A DNA stretch of 64,000 bases from Angomonas deanei (lineage: Eukaryota > Euglenozoa > Kinetoplastea > Trypanosomatida > Trypanosomatidae), in contig LR877155.1 of assembly GCA_903995115.1 (NCBI GenBank), positions 436,501-500,500 of the forward strand. The letters run 5' to 3'. The notes beneath the pieces are model-generated. The model saw only the letters and a program-made list of their open reading frames with translations. It was not told the DNA's origin and made no database searches. This document shows positions 20,922 to 32,800 of the stretch, in pieces; position 1 is the stretch's first letter; every line of letters begins with the position of its first letter. A program made the position numbers and the translations under genes.

Positions 20922-22374
20922 AAATAATAATAATCCTACATTATTACACGGCGATAATGGTCGGTTAATTTCCGTTCAATGGGCGAAAAAACAGCACGAC
21001 GGAATTCCCATCAAAGAACAACGACGAAAAATGAAAAAATTGTTTGTCCGAAATATTCCCGAAAATGTTTCCGAAAATGAATTATTAACGCTTTTTTCAA
21101 AGTTTGGGCCAGTCAAGGATATTAGTATTCATCGAGATACAAAGGCGGCAGCGGTACAGGGACCTCATAATAATAATAATAATAATAATAGTTCCGAAAC
21201 AAGCAGTAATAATAATAATAATAATAATAATAAGAATGAGGAACGTAAAATCTGTTTTATCACGTACAGTATTGAAGAAGTGGCCGAAAAAGCATTTCTA
21301 GAAATTCACAATACCTTTCCATTTCCGGACTGCGGCGATATCCCTATTATGGTGAAGTTAGCGGAAGATACGCCCAAACCGGCTGGCTATAATAATAATC
21401 AAAATCAAAATAATAATAATAATAATAATATTTCAGCCTCGCAGAGTCCGCCGTTACGGGGTCTCAACAGCTACAACAGCGGCAGCACACAAAATAATAA
21501 TAATAATAATCAAAATTATTTTTATTCCCCCTCCCACTCGCCGATTCCAAAAACATTTCATAATAATAATAATAATAATAATATGCCAACCTCTATTGAC
21601 TTTCGTCAGTCTGGGGAGTACAACCGACGAAGTGTAGAAAACAGTGTTGGCGGCTCTCCCAACTACTTTACACTTCCCGACAATAATCAAAATCAAAATT
21701 TTCGAAAAGATAATAATAATAATAATAATAATGTGTATTATGCCTCTGTGGAAAGTGCAACGGCCTCTCCGTACGTGACGGTGATTCAGCACAACGTGGC
21801 GAATGCGGTTCCCATGCAAAATAATAATAATAATCAAAATCAAAATCAAAATAATAATAATAATTTTGTATGGATACCGATCCCCGCGCATTATGCCGAT
21901 CCTGCCATGCTGCAATCCTTATACAATAGTTATCAAAATAATCAAAGTCAAAATTTTAATCAAAATAATAATAATAATAATAATAACACCATGCTGAGTA
22001 GTCTCAGTGCCAGTCCTGGCTCCCAGTCCCCGCTACCGCAATCGTCCTCTGGACTACGACAATCCAATAATAATAATAATAATAATTTAAATCATAATAA
22101 TAATAATAATCCCATCAGCGGTTCTTCTTCTCCACTACTGTATTCCCCCGGCAGAGAGGAAAACGAAAATGATAATAATCAAAATAATAATAATAATAAT
22201 AATAATAATCATTTATTAACGGTGTTGCCCACGACACGGCCGGAGGAGCCCCCATCGCTGTCGTTAGAATGTATGGAAGATTCTTCTCTCATCGATGAAA
22301 GTAAAATACAAACACTATTAGACGATTTGCAGTTAGTGAGCGAGACCACGACCCCGCTGACCACCAAGAAATAA
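20428..22374 (+). CDS. Asn-rich two-RRM RNA-binding protein, paralogue 3 of 4
   Basis: A 648-residue paralogue. I chose ATG 20428 (MSNNNNNFAF), because an in-frame ATG seven codons upstream lies in the poly-T leader and would add only hydrophobic residues. RRM1 starts near residue 88 (NLFIRNLSKNTNEKDL) and holds an Asn insert before its last strand; RRM2 starts near 204 (KLFVRNIPENVSENEL) with a second Asn insert, and ends at DIPIMVKLAED (variant of the GIPLMVKLAED signature). The remaining half is Asn/Gln/Ser/Pro-rich, then an acidic, Asn-free tail (about the last 50 residues) that could be a distinct interaction segment. A similar acidic tail (DVDLDTITNQLLFLNVED) ends paralogue 1. Confidence 0.88.
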
Positions 22375-23447
22375 AAAATAATAATTTTTATTATTATTTA
22401 GGAGAATAATGGAATTGAAATAAGTGGTTTGTGTATAAAAGAAGTAGAAAGATATTTGCTTGTTTTTTTTTTTACAGAAAGAAAACGAAAAAAAAGATGA
22501 AAAAAAAAATACGGAAAGAAAATGCTTAAAAAGTATAAACAATGATTTAAAAAAAGAGACAAAATGTTTGTCGAAAAATTACATTATTATTGAATAATAA
22601 TAATAAAATATATTATACACGTTCATCGTATTATTCATTGTTTTTTTTTTTAATTTTTATATATATATATCAGCATCGTTTTTTTTTTTTTCCTTCACTT
22701 CTTTTTGTTTGATCCTCATTTTTTTTTTTTGCCTTTTTTATTTTTCGAATGAAAAAACTTAAAAAATAATAATAATAATAAAAAATTATAAATAACAAAA
22801 CTAAAAAAAAAAAGTTACTATTAAATCAAAAAAAGTGTAAAGCATGTATCATTATTATATATAAATAAAATAAATAAAAGAAACAACAAAAGAAAAAGTT
22901 TTTGCTCTAGCTGAAAAAAAAAAAAATGAAGAAAATTAGTTGAGAGGAAAGAAAATAAGGTACATGAGATCTTTTTTTTCTATTTTGCCTTTTTTTTCTT
23001 TCCCTTTTTTTTTTCTTGCTCCACACCGTCTCCCTATTGACTTTTTTTTTTTTTTAAATAACAATAATAAATAATAATTAATGATAATAGTAATTTATCC
23101 TATTTTTTTTTGTTGTTTTGTGTTTTCTGCACCTACCAGAAAGGAGAAAAAAAAAAAAAAAGAAGAAAAAAAGAGGAAAACAAAAAAAAGTCAGTAATAA
23201 TAATAAATAAAACATTGTAAATCAATTTTTTTTTTCTTTGTTCGGCATTGTGTGTTTTTTTTTATTTGATGTGTGATTTTCCTATATGAAAAAAAAAAAA
23301 AAAATAAATAAAAAATTAAAAAAAAAATGTCTTATTGTTATACTTATTACAATCCCCTCAAAAGGAATAATTCCCATTTCTCTTTCTCTTTCCAAAAAAT
23401 TAAAAAAAAGTAAATCTATTTTTTTTTTTATTTCAAAATAAAGTAAA
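22375..23447 (+). other. 1.1-kb AT-only spacer
   Basis: Poly-A, poly-T and ATA/TAT runs. Nothing gene-like seen. The leader of LTV1 has a T-run (23420-23429) shortly before its ATG. Confidence 0.5.
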
Positions 23448-23636
23448 ATGCCATCGCGTCAAACCCAAAAAAAAAGGAACGCCAACCGCAAAAATCAAAA
23501 ATCTTTCAAGCTAGTTTCTCGTCCCTATGAAGAGGGCGGCGGGGTCGCGCTGGTGAACGAGGAGGACTTACGGCGAGGAAACGAAGAACCGGAGGTTTTA
23601 TTTTCCGTGACCGAAGAAGAAATGCACATGAACCAT

Positions 23637-23679
<43 letters not shown>

Positions 23680-25511
23680 TAACGGTGGAGGAACACAGTG
23701 GGGATGATTTATTTTTAAATGAGGAAGACGAGGAGGAATATTATGACGAAGATGATTACTACGAAGAAGGAGAAGAAGAAGAATACTATGATGATGAAGA
23801 GGAAGAAGATACCAGAAGAGAAAAGCGAATTAAAATTCAGGAAACACCCATCCCTCATAATAACAATCACGATCATCATTATCGGTCTGGCGCGGTCCCC
23901 GCCACCTCCGCCATGAAACAGAAAAGCACTACTGCTCGTCTGATAAATAATTTTAACAATCATCATGAAAAGGAAAAGAATGAACAGATGGAAAGTGAGG
24001 AAGAAGATAATCATAATCATAATCATAATCATATTCCGCCGATGGTCAGTAAGGAAGATGTCTTATTCGATCAACTATTTGGCGAATCGGAGGAAACGGA
24101 AATTACGGACGATTTTCTCAAACAGTTAATTTCTGGTGTCGGTCTGCAAAATAATAATAATGAAAATAATAATAATGAAAATGAAGACGAGGATGATTTT
24201 TATGACGAAGAAGAGTATGAAAATAATGATGACGGTGATTTTCTAGGCGATACAGAGCTATGGGACCTCCTCACCCCAGAAGAACGAGAAGCAATTCAAA
24301 ACAGCTCTCTACGCGGTACGAAACGTCGTCACAACAGTCATAATAATAATGAATTTGAAAAAGATTACCCCTCGCACGACGCCACCGACTACGGCGTGCT
24401 GGAAAAACAATTTGAGGAGTGTTTCAAGGAATTTGACTACGATGAAACTATTAACTCCGTGGAAAATGAAAACGACCCCCGGACGCAGGGACCGCTCCCC
24501 GTCTCGAAATATTACGCCGCCCTGGAGGAGTACATTGTCTCTCGTGCCGGCGTCAACGTACACAGCTTGGAGTTGAACAAAAATAAAGGATTCTACAATC
24601 AGATTAAGAATTTAGAGTATAAGGAGGGACTTTATTTTGATTATAATAATAATAATAATAATGAAAATACAGAAGAAGAAAATGGGTATTATTTGACGAC
24701 GGTGGCACCGAAAAAGGATGAAAACTTTGCCAAGGAATTTTATCAGGAAACGGAAAAAATTAAAAATTTTGCGAAAAAAAGAATTCTCATGAAGGAAAAA
24801 ATTATTGAAAAGTTACGCGCACAGGGCGACAAGACGGAAGAAGAGATTGACGCCGTCGTCGAGCACTTCTTACGCACGTATAGTTTTGTAAACAATAATA
24901 ATGAAAATAATAATAATAATAATAATAATGAAAATAACGAAATGCGATTCAATTATTATCAATATATGCAGGACATGGAAGAGCGGTACCGCAAGAATAA
25001 AAATTATCTATACGAGGAGGAAGAAACCGAAAAAGATGAAATTTTGCGAAAAATCAATCAAAAAATCAAAAAAATGGAAGAACCGAGAATGGACTGCGAA
25101 ACCGCTATTAGCTATGCCAGCACGTATTACAATCAACCCAACGTCCTCACCGCCCCGCCACGAAAAAACAAACCACATAAAAATAAAAAAATGCAACAAC
25201 ATTCTGAAAAGGATACTCATTCCGATGAAGAGGAGGAGGAAGGTCGATACACGCAGCAGGTGCTAGTCGTCCAACGCCCCAAGGAGGAAACCAAAGAAGA
25301 ACGAAAACAACGACAAAAAGCCGTAAAAGAATTTCAACGAGAACGACGAAAACAAAAGTCAGATTTGAAAAATGCGTATAGTGCGATGGAAAAGGAAGAA
25401 GTGACGCGACAGCGACGGGCGCAGAATGAAAAAACGGACCGCTCATTTTTTGAAAAAAAAAATAAAATTTATTTATATTTCGTTTTAATTTTTTTTTTTT
25501 ACGTTAACTAA
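23448..25511 (+). CDS. LTV1: LTV1 family ribosome-biogenesis factor
   Basis: LTV1 escorts the maturing 40S subunit, placing uS3 and eS10 and delaying joining until cytoplasmic maturation. Matching features in order: a basic N-terminus (PSRQTQKKRNANRKNQKSFK) followed by FKLVSRPYEE, acidic stretches, a DDFLKQLISG segment (about residue 222), an FEECFKEFDYDE block (about 320), the MDCETAISYASTYYNQP motif (about 550; LTV1 has FDCESxLSTYSNxYNHP), and a C-terminal basic helix KEETKEERKQRQKAVKEFQRERR. Asn and Glu/Asp repeats lengthen it to 687 residues. The last 20 or so residues (KKNKIYLYFVLIFFFYVN) read through a run of ten A into AT spacer; one more A would give a stop directly after the lysines, so the true end may be about 60 bases earlier. 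It lies between RRM paralogues 3 and 4. Confidence 0.85.
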
Positions 25512-26063
25512 TTAAGTTTAACGTTTAACTAATATTTAATAATTCTAAAAAAAAAGTGAAAAAATTAAGTGTTTTTGTGTTTTTTATCAATGCTGAATAA
25601 TATTAATACCTAATTTTTACAAACGAATAATAATGATCGTAGTAATGCACCTATGATGTTCATTTTTCTTTCTAAAAAAAAAAAATAATAAACTTCCTTT
25701 TCTCTCTCTTTTTCTTTTTTTAGTTTTACTTAGAAACAACGAAGAAATTATTATATCGAACTTCTTTGTTTTCTATTGTTTCTTATTTTTAATTCTCAAA
25801 AAAATAGTAAATTAAAAAAGGGTTATTCGTCGCCTCTTTTTTTTTTTTTCATTTTTTCATTTTCTAAAGTGTCTATTATCCTTTGAGTTATAAATATCTA
25901 CTTTAATACATAATCGCAAATAAATACACAAACAAACAAACAACAAAAAAAAAAATCCTCTTTTTTTTTGTTGTAAACGGAATTCGAATTATCCTTTTTT
26001 TTTTTTCCAGTTTTTCCATTTATTTATTGATCCAAAAAAATAAATAAATAAAATAAAACACCA
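25512..26063 (+). other. AT-rich spacer, no gene seen
   Basis: Short related words (GTTAACTAATTAAGTTTAAC, 25503-25522, then GTTTAACTAAT) form a minor repeat at the left end. The rest is poly-A/poly-T with AAATAAATA-type leader sequence before 26064. Confidence 0.5.
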
Positions 26064-27500
26064 ATGGAACCAAATAGTAAATCTAATACGAACAGCAAAA
26101 TTAAAACACGCAGCCCGGAAAGGGTGAACAGTCCCTACAGCGGCATTGTCCTGGCTAGCCCGGAGGAGGCGAACATTGCCGTCAGCGTCAATCGTTATAC
26201 ACACAATAATAATAATAGAAGTGGCAGCGGTACCCCTACCGCACAAACTCAAACTCAAAATAATAATCATAATAATCATTATGAGAATCACAGCCCAGCC
26301 GATAGTCTGCCGCTCTCGCCGCGGCCGGAGGGGTCACAGTATCCGTTCTTCTATCCCCCCACGGCGACGGCGCTGACGATCGAAAATACGTATCCCATTC
26401 GGTTTCATTTCTCCCCCGAAATACAAAAAGAATTTCAACAATCGAACTTGTTGTCGGAAGACCTTTCACGGCAGTTTGACGCACCGGAAAAATATTCCAA
26501 CACGAACCTTTTTTTTCGGCATTTACCATTTTCGTTGACGGAAAAAGAATTGAATGAAGTGTTTTCCCAGTTTGGGACGATTATTAGTTCTGCCATTATG
26601 CGCAATATTCACACGGGGGAGAGTCTAGGGACCGCGTTCGTGCGGTATGAGAAACCCGAGGAGGCACGGGCGGCCGCCATTGCCCTACACAAGAAGCGCA
26701 TTTTCTTTAATTTACCAGATCAAAATAATAGTAATTACAACAATCGAAATAATAATGATAGTCATAATAATAAGTCACGGAATGTCATAACGATGGAGTG
26801 GGCGAGACAGCGCTACGACCACGCCATTCAAGAAAACGAAAAGGAAAAAATCAGAAAGTTATTTATTCGTAATATTCCCCTCGGCCTCATGGAGGAGGAT
26901 TTGCTCGCCTGGCTGGCCCCGTACGGTGAGATCCAATCGCTAAGGTTGCATGCCGATACCGCTCCATCCCATAATAATCAAAATCAAAATAATACTGCGC
27001 AGCGTAACGTGGTATTTGTAACCTTCGTGCACGACGGCAGTGCCAAGCGGGCCTGTGACGCCGTCCACGGTACATTGCCCTTTCCTTCCTGTGATGGCAT
27101 CGCTCTCATGGGAAAATTAGCGGAAGATAACGATCAACGTAAACTACGACGGGCCTCCCGGGATAAATCACAACATCAAATTCCAAATAATAATAATAAT
27201 AATAATAATAATCAGAGTTATACGTTTCCCTCTGGTGGGAGTCATTATTCCTCCAGTCAGAGCGTACAGAGTTGGCAAAGCTGGCAGAGTTTTTCGAATA
27301 TGAATAATAATAATAACTTTACGGTGCGAGCGTCTAGCGGTGCCTCCAGTACGCATGTCTCCCCTAATGAAACGCCAGGATTATGTTTATATAATAATAA
27401 TAATTATAATCAAAATCAAAATTATAATAGAATGCAAAATATGATTCCCCTCCCTCGTAGCGCCTCTGCGAACCAACAAAACTACAATCCGAATTTTCCC

Positions 27501-27534
<34 letters not shown>

Positions 27535-28034
27535 TTCAAAATTCAAATTATTATGATTTATCGCCTCAAAATATCGATCCCGACGCTATTCCGGTAGAAG
27601 AAACCATAACCCCTAAAGTGCGTCGTCACACGTGTTCGCCGCCACCAGAGATGCCACCCTACGGCCTGCCGCGACTATACTTGTATAATCAAAATAATAA
27701 TAATAATCAGAGTTATCATAATAATAATAATAATGCAAGTGGGTATCCTGCCGCGCCGTACAGTGCGCCGTATGACCCCATGACCGGCTATCCTTATAAT
27801 GCGAATCACAACAGCAGTTATAATAATAATAATAATAATTCTATTCCTGGCAGCACGGGTAGTCCTCACAGCTATTATGTAGACCCGAATGCTTTTTCAA
27901 ATTATAATAATAATAATAATAATAATAATATGAGTTATAATAGTAATAGTAGTGGTCAGAGTAATAATAATTCCATGTCTGGGCGGAAGTCGCCGCAGGC
28001 ACAGTCGTATCGGCACAATCCATATAATACGTAA
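26064..28034 (+). CDS. Asn-rich two-RRM RNA-binding protein, paralogue 4 of 4
   Basis: A 656-residue paralogue, the most diverged in protein sequence. RRM1 begins near residue 147 (NLFFRHLPFSLTEKEL) and RRM2 near 265 (KLFIRNIPLGLMEEDL), ending GIALMGKLAED, where the usual Val of MVKLAED is Gly. The linker lacks the HDGAPVGEARRKI motif and reads RYDHAIQENEKEKI. Despite this divergence the RRM1 DNA block from 26562 to about 26675 keeps nearly the same bases as in paralogues 2 and 3, with three or four changes, two of them altering amino acids (Met to Ile, His to Pro). The C-terminal half is Asn/Ser/Tyr-rich. It is separated from the other three by LTV1. Confidence 0.87.
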
Positions 28035-28706
28035 GTTAACGAAAATAATAATAATAATAATTAGAAAAATGAAAAATAAGAAATGCTATCTTAAACTTAT
28101 ACTATGTATATAAATAAATTAGTTTTTTTTTTTGTGTGTACTAAACCATTTTTTTTTTTTTTTTCGGTAATGCATTTTTTTTTTTTTATCTGTTTTTTTT
28201 TTCTTTTACAGAACGTGTTCGATATTATTGTTGTCCATTTTTTTTTTTTAATCAAATAAGTAAAGTAAAAAAAAAAAAAACAAGCTTACGTCTTTATACG
28301 TTTGCTGTTGTGATCCTGCTAGATACTTTTTATCTAATGCAAGCGAATAACAAAAAAATAAAATGAAGAAAGAACACATAAAAAACAAAAAAAAAAAGAA
28401 AAGATAACATCGGCTCAGCTTATGTAATATGAATTTTCGTTTTTTTTTTTTTTTACCCTTAATGTAAAACAGATATAAATCATATAAATCTATAAAAATT
28501 ATTGATCACTTCAATACATGAAAATAGTAACAAAAACAATGGCAGTGCTCGTATGACTCTAAACAAAACTAATATCTTACCATTAACGTGTGCTTTTCCT
28601 TTCCATTTTTCTTTTCTCCATCTCTCAAAAAAAAAAAAAAAAAAAAAAAAAAAACAACAACAACAACAAAAAGACCCTCGAAACAACTAAACAAGAAAAA
28701 AAAAAA
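28035..28706 (+). other. AT-rich spacer with long homopolymers
   Basis: Multiple T-runs (28141-28164, 28177-28187) and an A-run of about 28 followed by (ACA)n at 28627-28671, probably in the 5' leader of the next gene. No gene seen. Confidence 0.5.
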
Positions 28707-29423
28707 ATGGTCTCCTTCACCTGCGGTAATTGCCAAGACGTGATCAAAAAACCCAAAGTGCTCTCCCACAGTCTGCAGTGCCACTCGAACTTATTTATCT
28801 GTGTCGACTGCATGATGGAGTTTGACACGGAAAGTGTGAAGGGGCACACCAGCTGCGTCACCGAGGTGCAAAAGTATCAAGGCAAGTGGAAACCACCAAC
28901 GAAGAATTCCGAATTCGTGAAGGAGAAGAATGATTTCTTGCAACGACCTCCGAAAATGAATTTGAGTGACTTGGATACCTCCAGCGACGACGACGACGAT
29001 AAGAAAACGAAAAATAATAATCAAAAAAAAGAGGAAAGCAAAAAACGAAAAAGAGAGGAAGAAGAAGAAGCAGTACAAAAAGAAAAGTCCCCAGAAGAAA
29101 ACGAAAACAAAAAGAAGAAGAAGCATTATTCTCCCTTATTATTACCCGTCTCCACCGCCGACACCGCCGCCTACCTCGTCCCCTCCTTCCCCCTCACCGA
29201 GGAGTCGTCCCTACTGCCCGTGGTGCAAGACCTATTGGAAACCGCGGGAGGTTCGCTTTCTGAAAAAGAGTTGGCCCGACAGCTCGTGGCGTGTTATACC
29301 AAGAAGATTAGCAAGCAGCTACGGCAGTCGGTGGTACAGGAGATGAAGGAGCGGCGTGTGATAAAGATAGGGGACGACGGGGTCTGCACCGCTGGGAAGC
29401 AGCTGAAGGAACTGAACAAGTAA
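28707..29423 (+). CDS. LYAR-type C2HC zinc-finger nucleolar protein
   Basis: A 238-residue protein. The N-terminus MVSFTCGNCQDVIKKPKV, then H-x3-C (HSLQC), CVDC and GHTSCVTE, is the paired LYAR zinc-finger pattern. A Lys/Glu-rich, probably nuclear/nucleolar basic stretch follows (about 95-150). The C-terminal 75 residues (SLLPVVQDLLETAGGSLSEKELARQLV ... RRVIKIGDDGVCTAG) form a winged-helix-like unit found at the end of LYAR proteins. LYAR acts in nucleolar pre-rRNA processing and growth control. I chose the ATG at 28707 because upstream in-frame codons translate only poly-A/ACA leader sequence. Coding composition returns to GC-rich here, marking the right edge of the AT-rich block. Confidence 0.82.
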   Translation: MVSFTCGNCQDVIKKPKVLSHSLQCHSNLFICVDCMMEFDTESVKGHTSCVTEVQKYQGKWKPPTKNSEFVKEKNDFLQRPPKMNLSDLDTSSDDDDDKKTKNNNQKKEESKKRKREEEEEAVQKEKSPEENENKKKKKHYSPLLLPVSTADTAAYLVPSFPLTEESSLLPVVQDLLETAGGSLSEKELARQLVACYTKKISKQLRQSVVQEMKERRVIKIGDDGVCTAGKQLKELNK

Positions 29424-29893
29424 AAAAAAAAAAAAAAAACACGAAGGGGCTGCCGTTTTTTTTTTTTTTTTAATGAATAATAACAGTGATAATAAAGTCG
29501 ATTAAACGAAACTATTTTTCCTTTTTTTTGTGTGTGTATGCTTGTCTGGTTTTACCTTCCATGTTGTTTTGCCCTAACCAACACCAATACTTCGTTTTCA
29601 CACTCCCCTCCTTTTTTTTTTTCATAGTCCATTTGAGCGTCTTTTATTTTTCCTATATTTGCCGTACACCCCATTTTTTTTTTTTTAAATAATAAGTTGT
29701 GTTAAATCACTGTAGAACGTTTTTTTTTTTTTTTTTGATTTATTTGAGTTCCATTCAATCGTTGAGTTTTTTTTTTTTTTGATTTATTTGAGTTCCATTC
29801 AATCGTTGAGTTTTTTTTTTTTTGAATATATATTTTACACTTTTTCATTTACTGTATATATATATATATTTTTATAAATTCTTTTTTAATTAT
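29424..29893 (+). other. Spacer with duplicated leader element
   Basis: Poly-T-rich DNA before the first surface-protein gene, including the 44-bp tandem duplication annotated separately. Nothing else seen. Confidence 0.5.
29737..29823 (+). repeat. 44-bp tandem duplication upstream of surface gene 1
   Basis: The unit (GATTTATTTGAGTTCCATTC, then AATCGTTGAG and a T-run) occurs twice head to tail at 29737-29780 and 29781-29823. A single, diverged copy (TTGAGTTCCATTCATTCCTT and a T-run) precedes the second surface gene at about 34543-34582. The unit is probably part of the polypyrimidine/splice-acceptor leader. Confidence 0.85.
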
Positions 29894-32800
29894 ATGCTAC
29901 GGTTTTTCGTGTTCCTACTTTTGTTGGGAATCCTTTGCACTCATGCCGGCACCATTGACTTCCCTACCGCGGGTCAAGTCATTGCCGACCGAACGTTCAA
30001 CGACCACACGTATAACTTTACAAAAGTCTACGCGAACGGTGCCACAATTGTGATGGATGTGACCGGCTCCACCGTGGTCGGGGCTGGCCTCCGTCTCCAA
30101 GGAACTTACAGCGTGCCCCCTGACGTGGGGTATGATCGAGTAAACTTTACAATGCGCGATACCAAGATTGAGGACACGACTATCTATATTCAAGGCTACT
30201 TCCCTCGCAGCTCCACCGTCCGCATCAGCGGTACCACCGCTACCATGAAGTCCGCCACGCCAGTGTTCAGCTTGGTGGGGCACGCCCCAGTGTTCTCGGT
30301 GACGATCTTTATCGAGGACACCAAGGCCACCTGGGCCGACGCCACGAAGAATGATGCAGTCATGCGGTTGGGCGGTGAGCTCCGCCACTGGCTTAACGCC
30401 GGCGGTGCCTTCTACTTTGTGCGCACGACCGCGACGAGGGCTGCTAGTATTGTGAAGGTGGTGAACCCTCTCTGTACCAGACACTTTGATTCCACTAAGA
30501 ATATTGAATTTTTTTCCACACCGTTCGAGTTCTGTATTGATGTTTACGAAGGGTTCTTCACCATTGACTATGCCACATGCTACGATTGTACCGAGTCCCT
30601 GTACCTCGCGGAGAGTACCTGTTCTTTCGGTTGCGTCAACGGCATGGTACGCTTCTCCAATAACACGATCACTGGTGGAAAGCCTTTTATGAAGTGTGCC
30701 GATCCTTCCCACTGCATGCGCTGCCTCAACAACGGCAACTACATCCTCTCCGGTATCTACACGGAGGGCTATCTCTTCGACAAGAGTGACTACTCCGGGA
30801 ATGCCAACATTATTGAACTGGAACGGTGCAAGCTTACCATAAGTCACATCAGCGCCAAAGCCATTCACCCACCTCAACTGAATAACGCCCCGAACTACTG
30901 GTCTGTGAACAACGTGCAAGAAATAGCCGTTATGGAGAATGTAACGCTGAGTGGGAAGAAGGTGGCACCGACTCTGGCAGCGTACAACGCGGTGGGCCTT
31001 AACCCTTCCCACGTGAACGACAACGGTGCGCTGAAGGAGAAGCGCGCGTCGACGGACTTGGGCAACATTGGTGACCCCAGTATTGGTAATTGTCAGGCCG
31101 GCAAGTATGAGAGCGTCAAGTGGGAGCCGGATCCGCTGAAGCCCGGCGTCAACTGGCGCCCCCAGTGCGTCTGCAAGGCTGGCTATGTGGAGCCGTACTG
31201 TACGATCACTTATGACCCGATTCTCTACAACAGCGGCTACACGTACGCCCCGCCGGCGTGCGCGGTGGCGAACTGCAACAGCTGCCAGTGGGGGGTACAG
31301 CGACATCTGCTCCGTCTGCAAGGCCGGCTACAAGCTGAGCGGCAAGACGTGCGTGGCGAAGGGGTGCAACCCCGCCCCGTGCCAGCAGTGCGTGTTCGAC
31401 AGCGAGACGGCGTGCGCGGTGTGCAAGGCGGGGTACAGTCTCGCGACCGACGACACCGTCTGCGTCACGACCATCCCCAACTGCAAAACACACGTGAAGG
31501 CTGGCACGTGCAGTGGGTGCAACACCGACTATGTCCTCTCCGCGAACGCCAAGGCGTGTTTCAAGAAAATCCCGAACTGCAATACGTACACCGCCACCGG
31601 TACCTGCGCGACGTGCACGGCCCCTTCTGTGCTCTCCAGCGATGCCACCGCGTGCGTGGCGCCCCGGCCTGATTGCGTGAAGTACAGCAACACTGGCAAG
31701 TGCACTCAATGCAGCCAGGGTAAGAGTGTGTCTGACGATGGAACCACCTGTGTTTCTACCATCCCCGACTGCAAGACGCACCTGAGCACTGGTAAATGCA
31801 CGGAGTGTAATGATAATAACAGCCTTTCCAGCGATGCCAGTGCCTGTGTTCCCACTATCCCTGACTGCCAGGTCCACCTGAGTACTGGTAAGTGTTCTGA
31901 ATGCACGGCTCCCTCCGTGCTTTCCGAGGACGCCACTGCCTGCGTTGCTTCTCGGCCTGACTGCGTCAAGTACGCAAGCGACGGCAAGTGTACGGAGTGT
32001 AATGACGGTAAGAGTGTCTCCAACGACGCCGGTACTTGCGTTCCCACTGTCTCCGACTGCAAGACACACCTCAGTACTGGTAAGTGCTCTGAGTGTAATG
32101 ACGGTAAGAGCGTCTCTGACGACGGAACCACCTGCGTTCCTACTATCCCCGACTGTAAGACGTACCTCAGTACCGGCGAGTGTACGGAGTGTAATGATGG
32201 TAAGAGTGTCTCCGTCGAAGCAACTACGTGTGTTCCCACTATCCCTGACTGCCAGGTCCACCTGAGCACTGGTAAGTGTTCTGAATGCACGGCTCCCTCC
32301 GTGCTGTCCGAGGACGCCACCGCCTGCGTTGCTTCTCGGCCTGACTGCGTCAAGTACGCGAGCAACGGCAAGTGCACGGAGTGTAACGACGGTAAGAGTG
32401 TCTCCAGCGATGCCGGTACTTGCGTTCCCACTGTCCCCGATTGCAAGACACACCTCAGTACTGGTAAGTGCTCTGAGTGTAACGGGAATAACAGCCTTTC
32501 CAGCGATGCCAGTGCCTGTGTTCCCACCATCCCTGACTGCCAGACACATCTCAGTACCGGTAAGTGTTCTAAATGCACTGCTCCTTCTGTGATCTCTGAA
32601 GACGCCACCGCCTGCGTTGCTTCTCGGCCTGACTGCGTCAAGTACGCGAGCAACGGCAAGTGCACGGAGTGTAACGACGGTAAGAGTGTCTCCAGCGATG
32701 CCGGTACTTGCGTTCCCACTGTCCCCGATTGCAAGACGCACCTGAGCACTGGTAAATGCTCTGAATGCAATGAAGGTAAGAGTGTGTCTGACGATGGAAC

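Noticed and set aside
29915-31321. Open frame of about 470 codons antisense to the surface ectodomain
   Set aside because: The sense strand encodes signal peptide, ectodomain and repeats conserved between copies; the antisense frame is a shadow of GC-rich codons.
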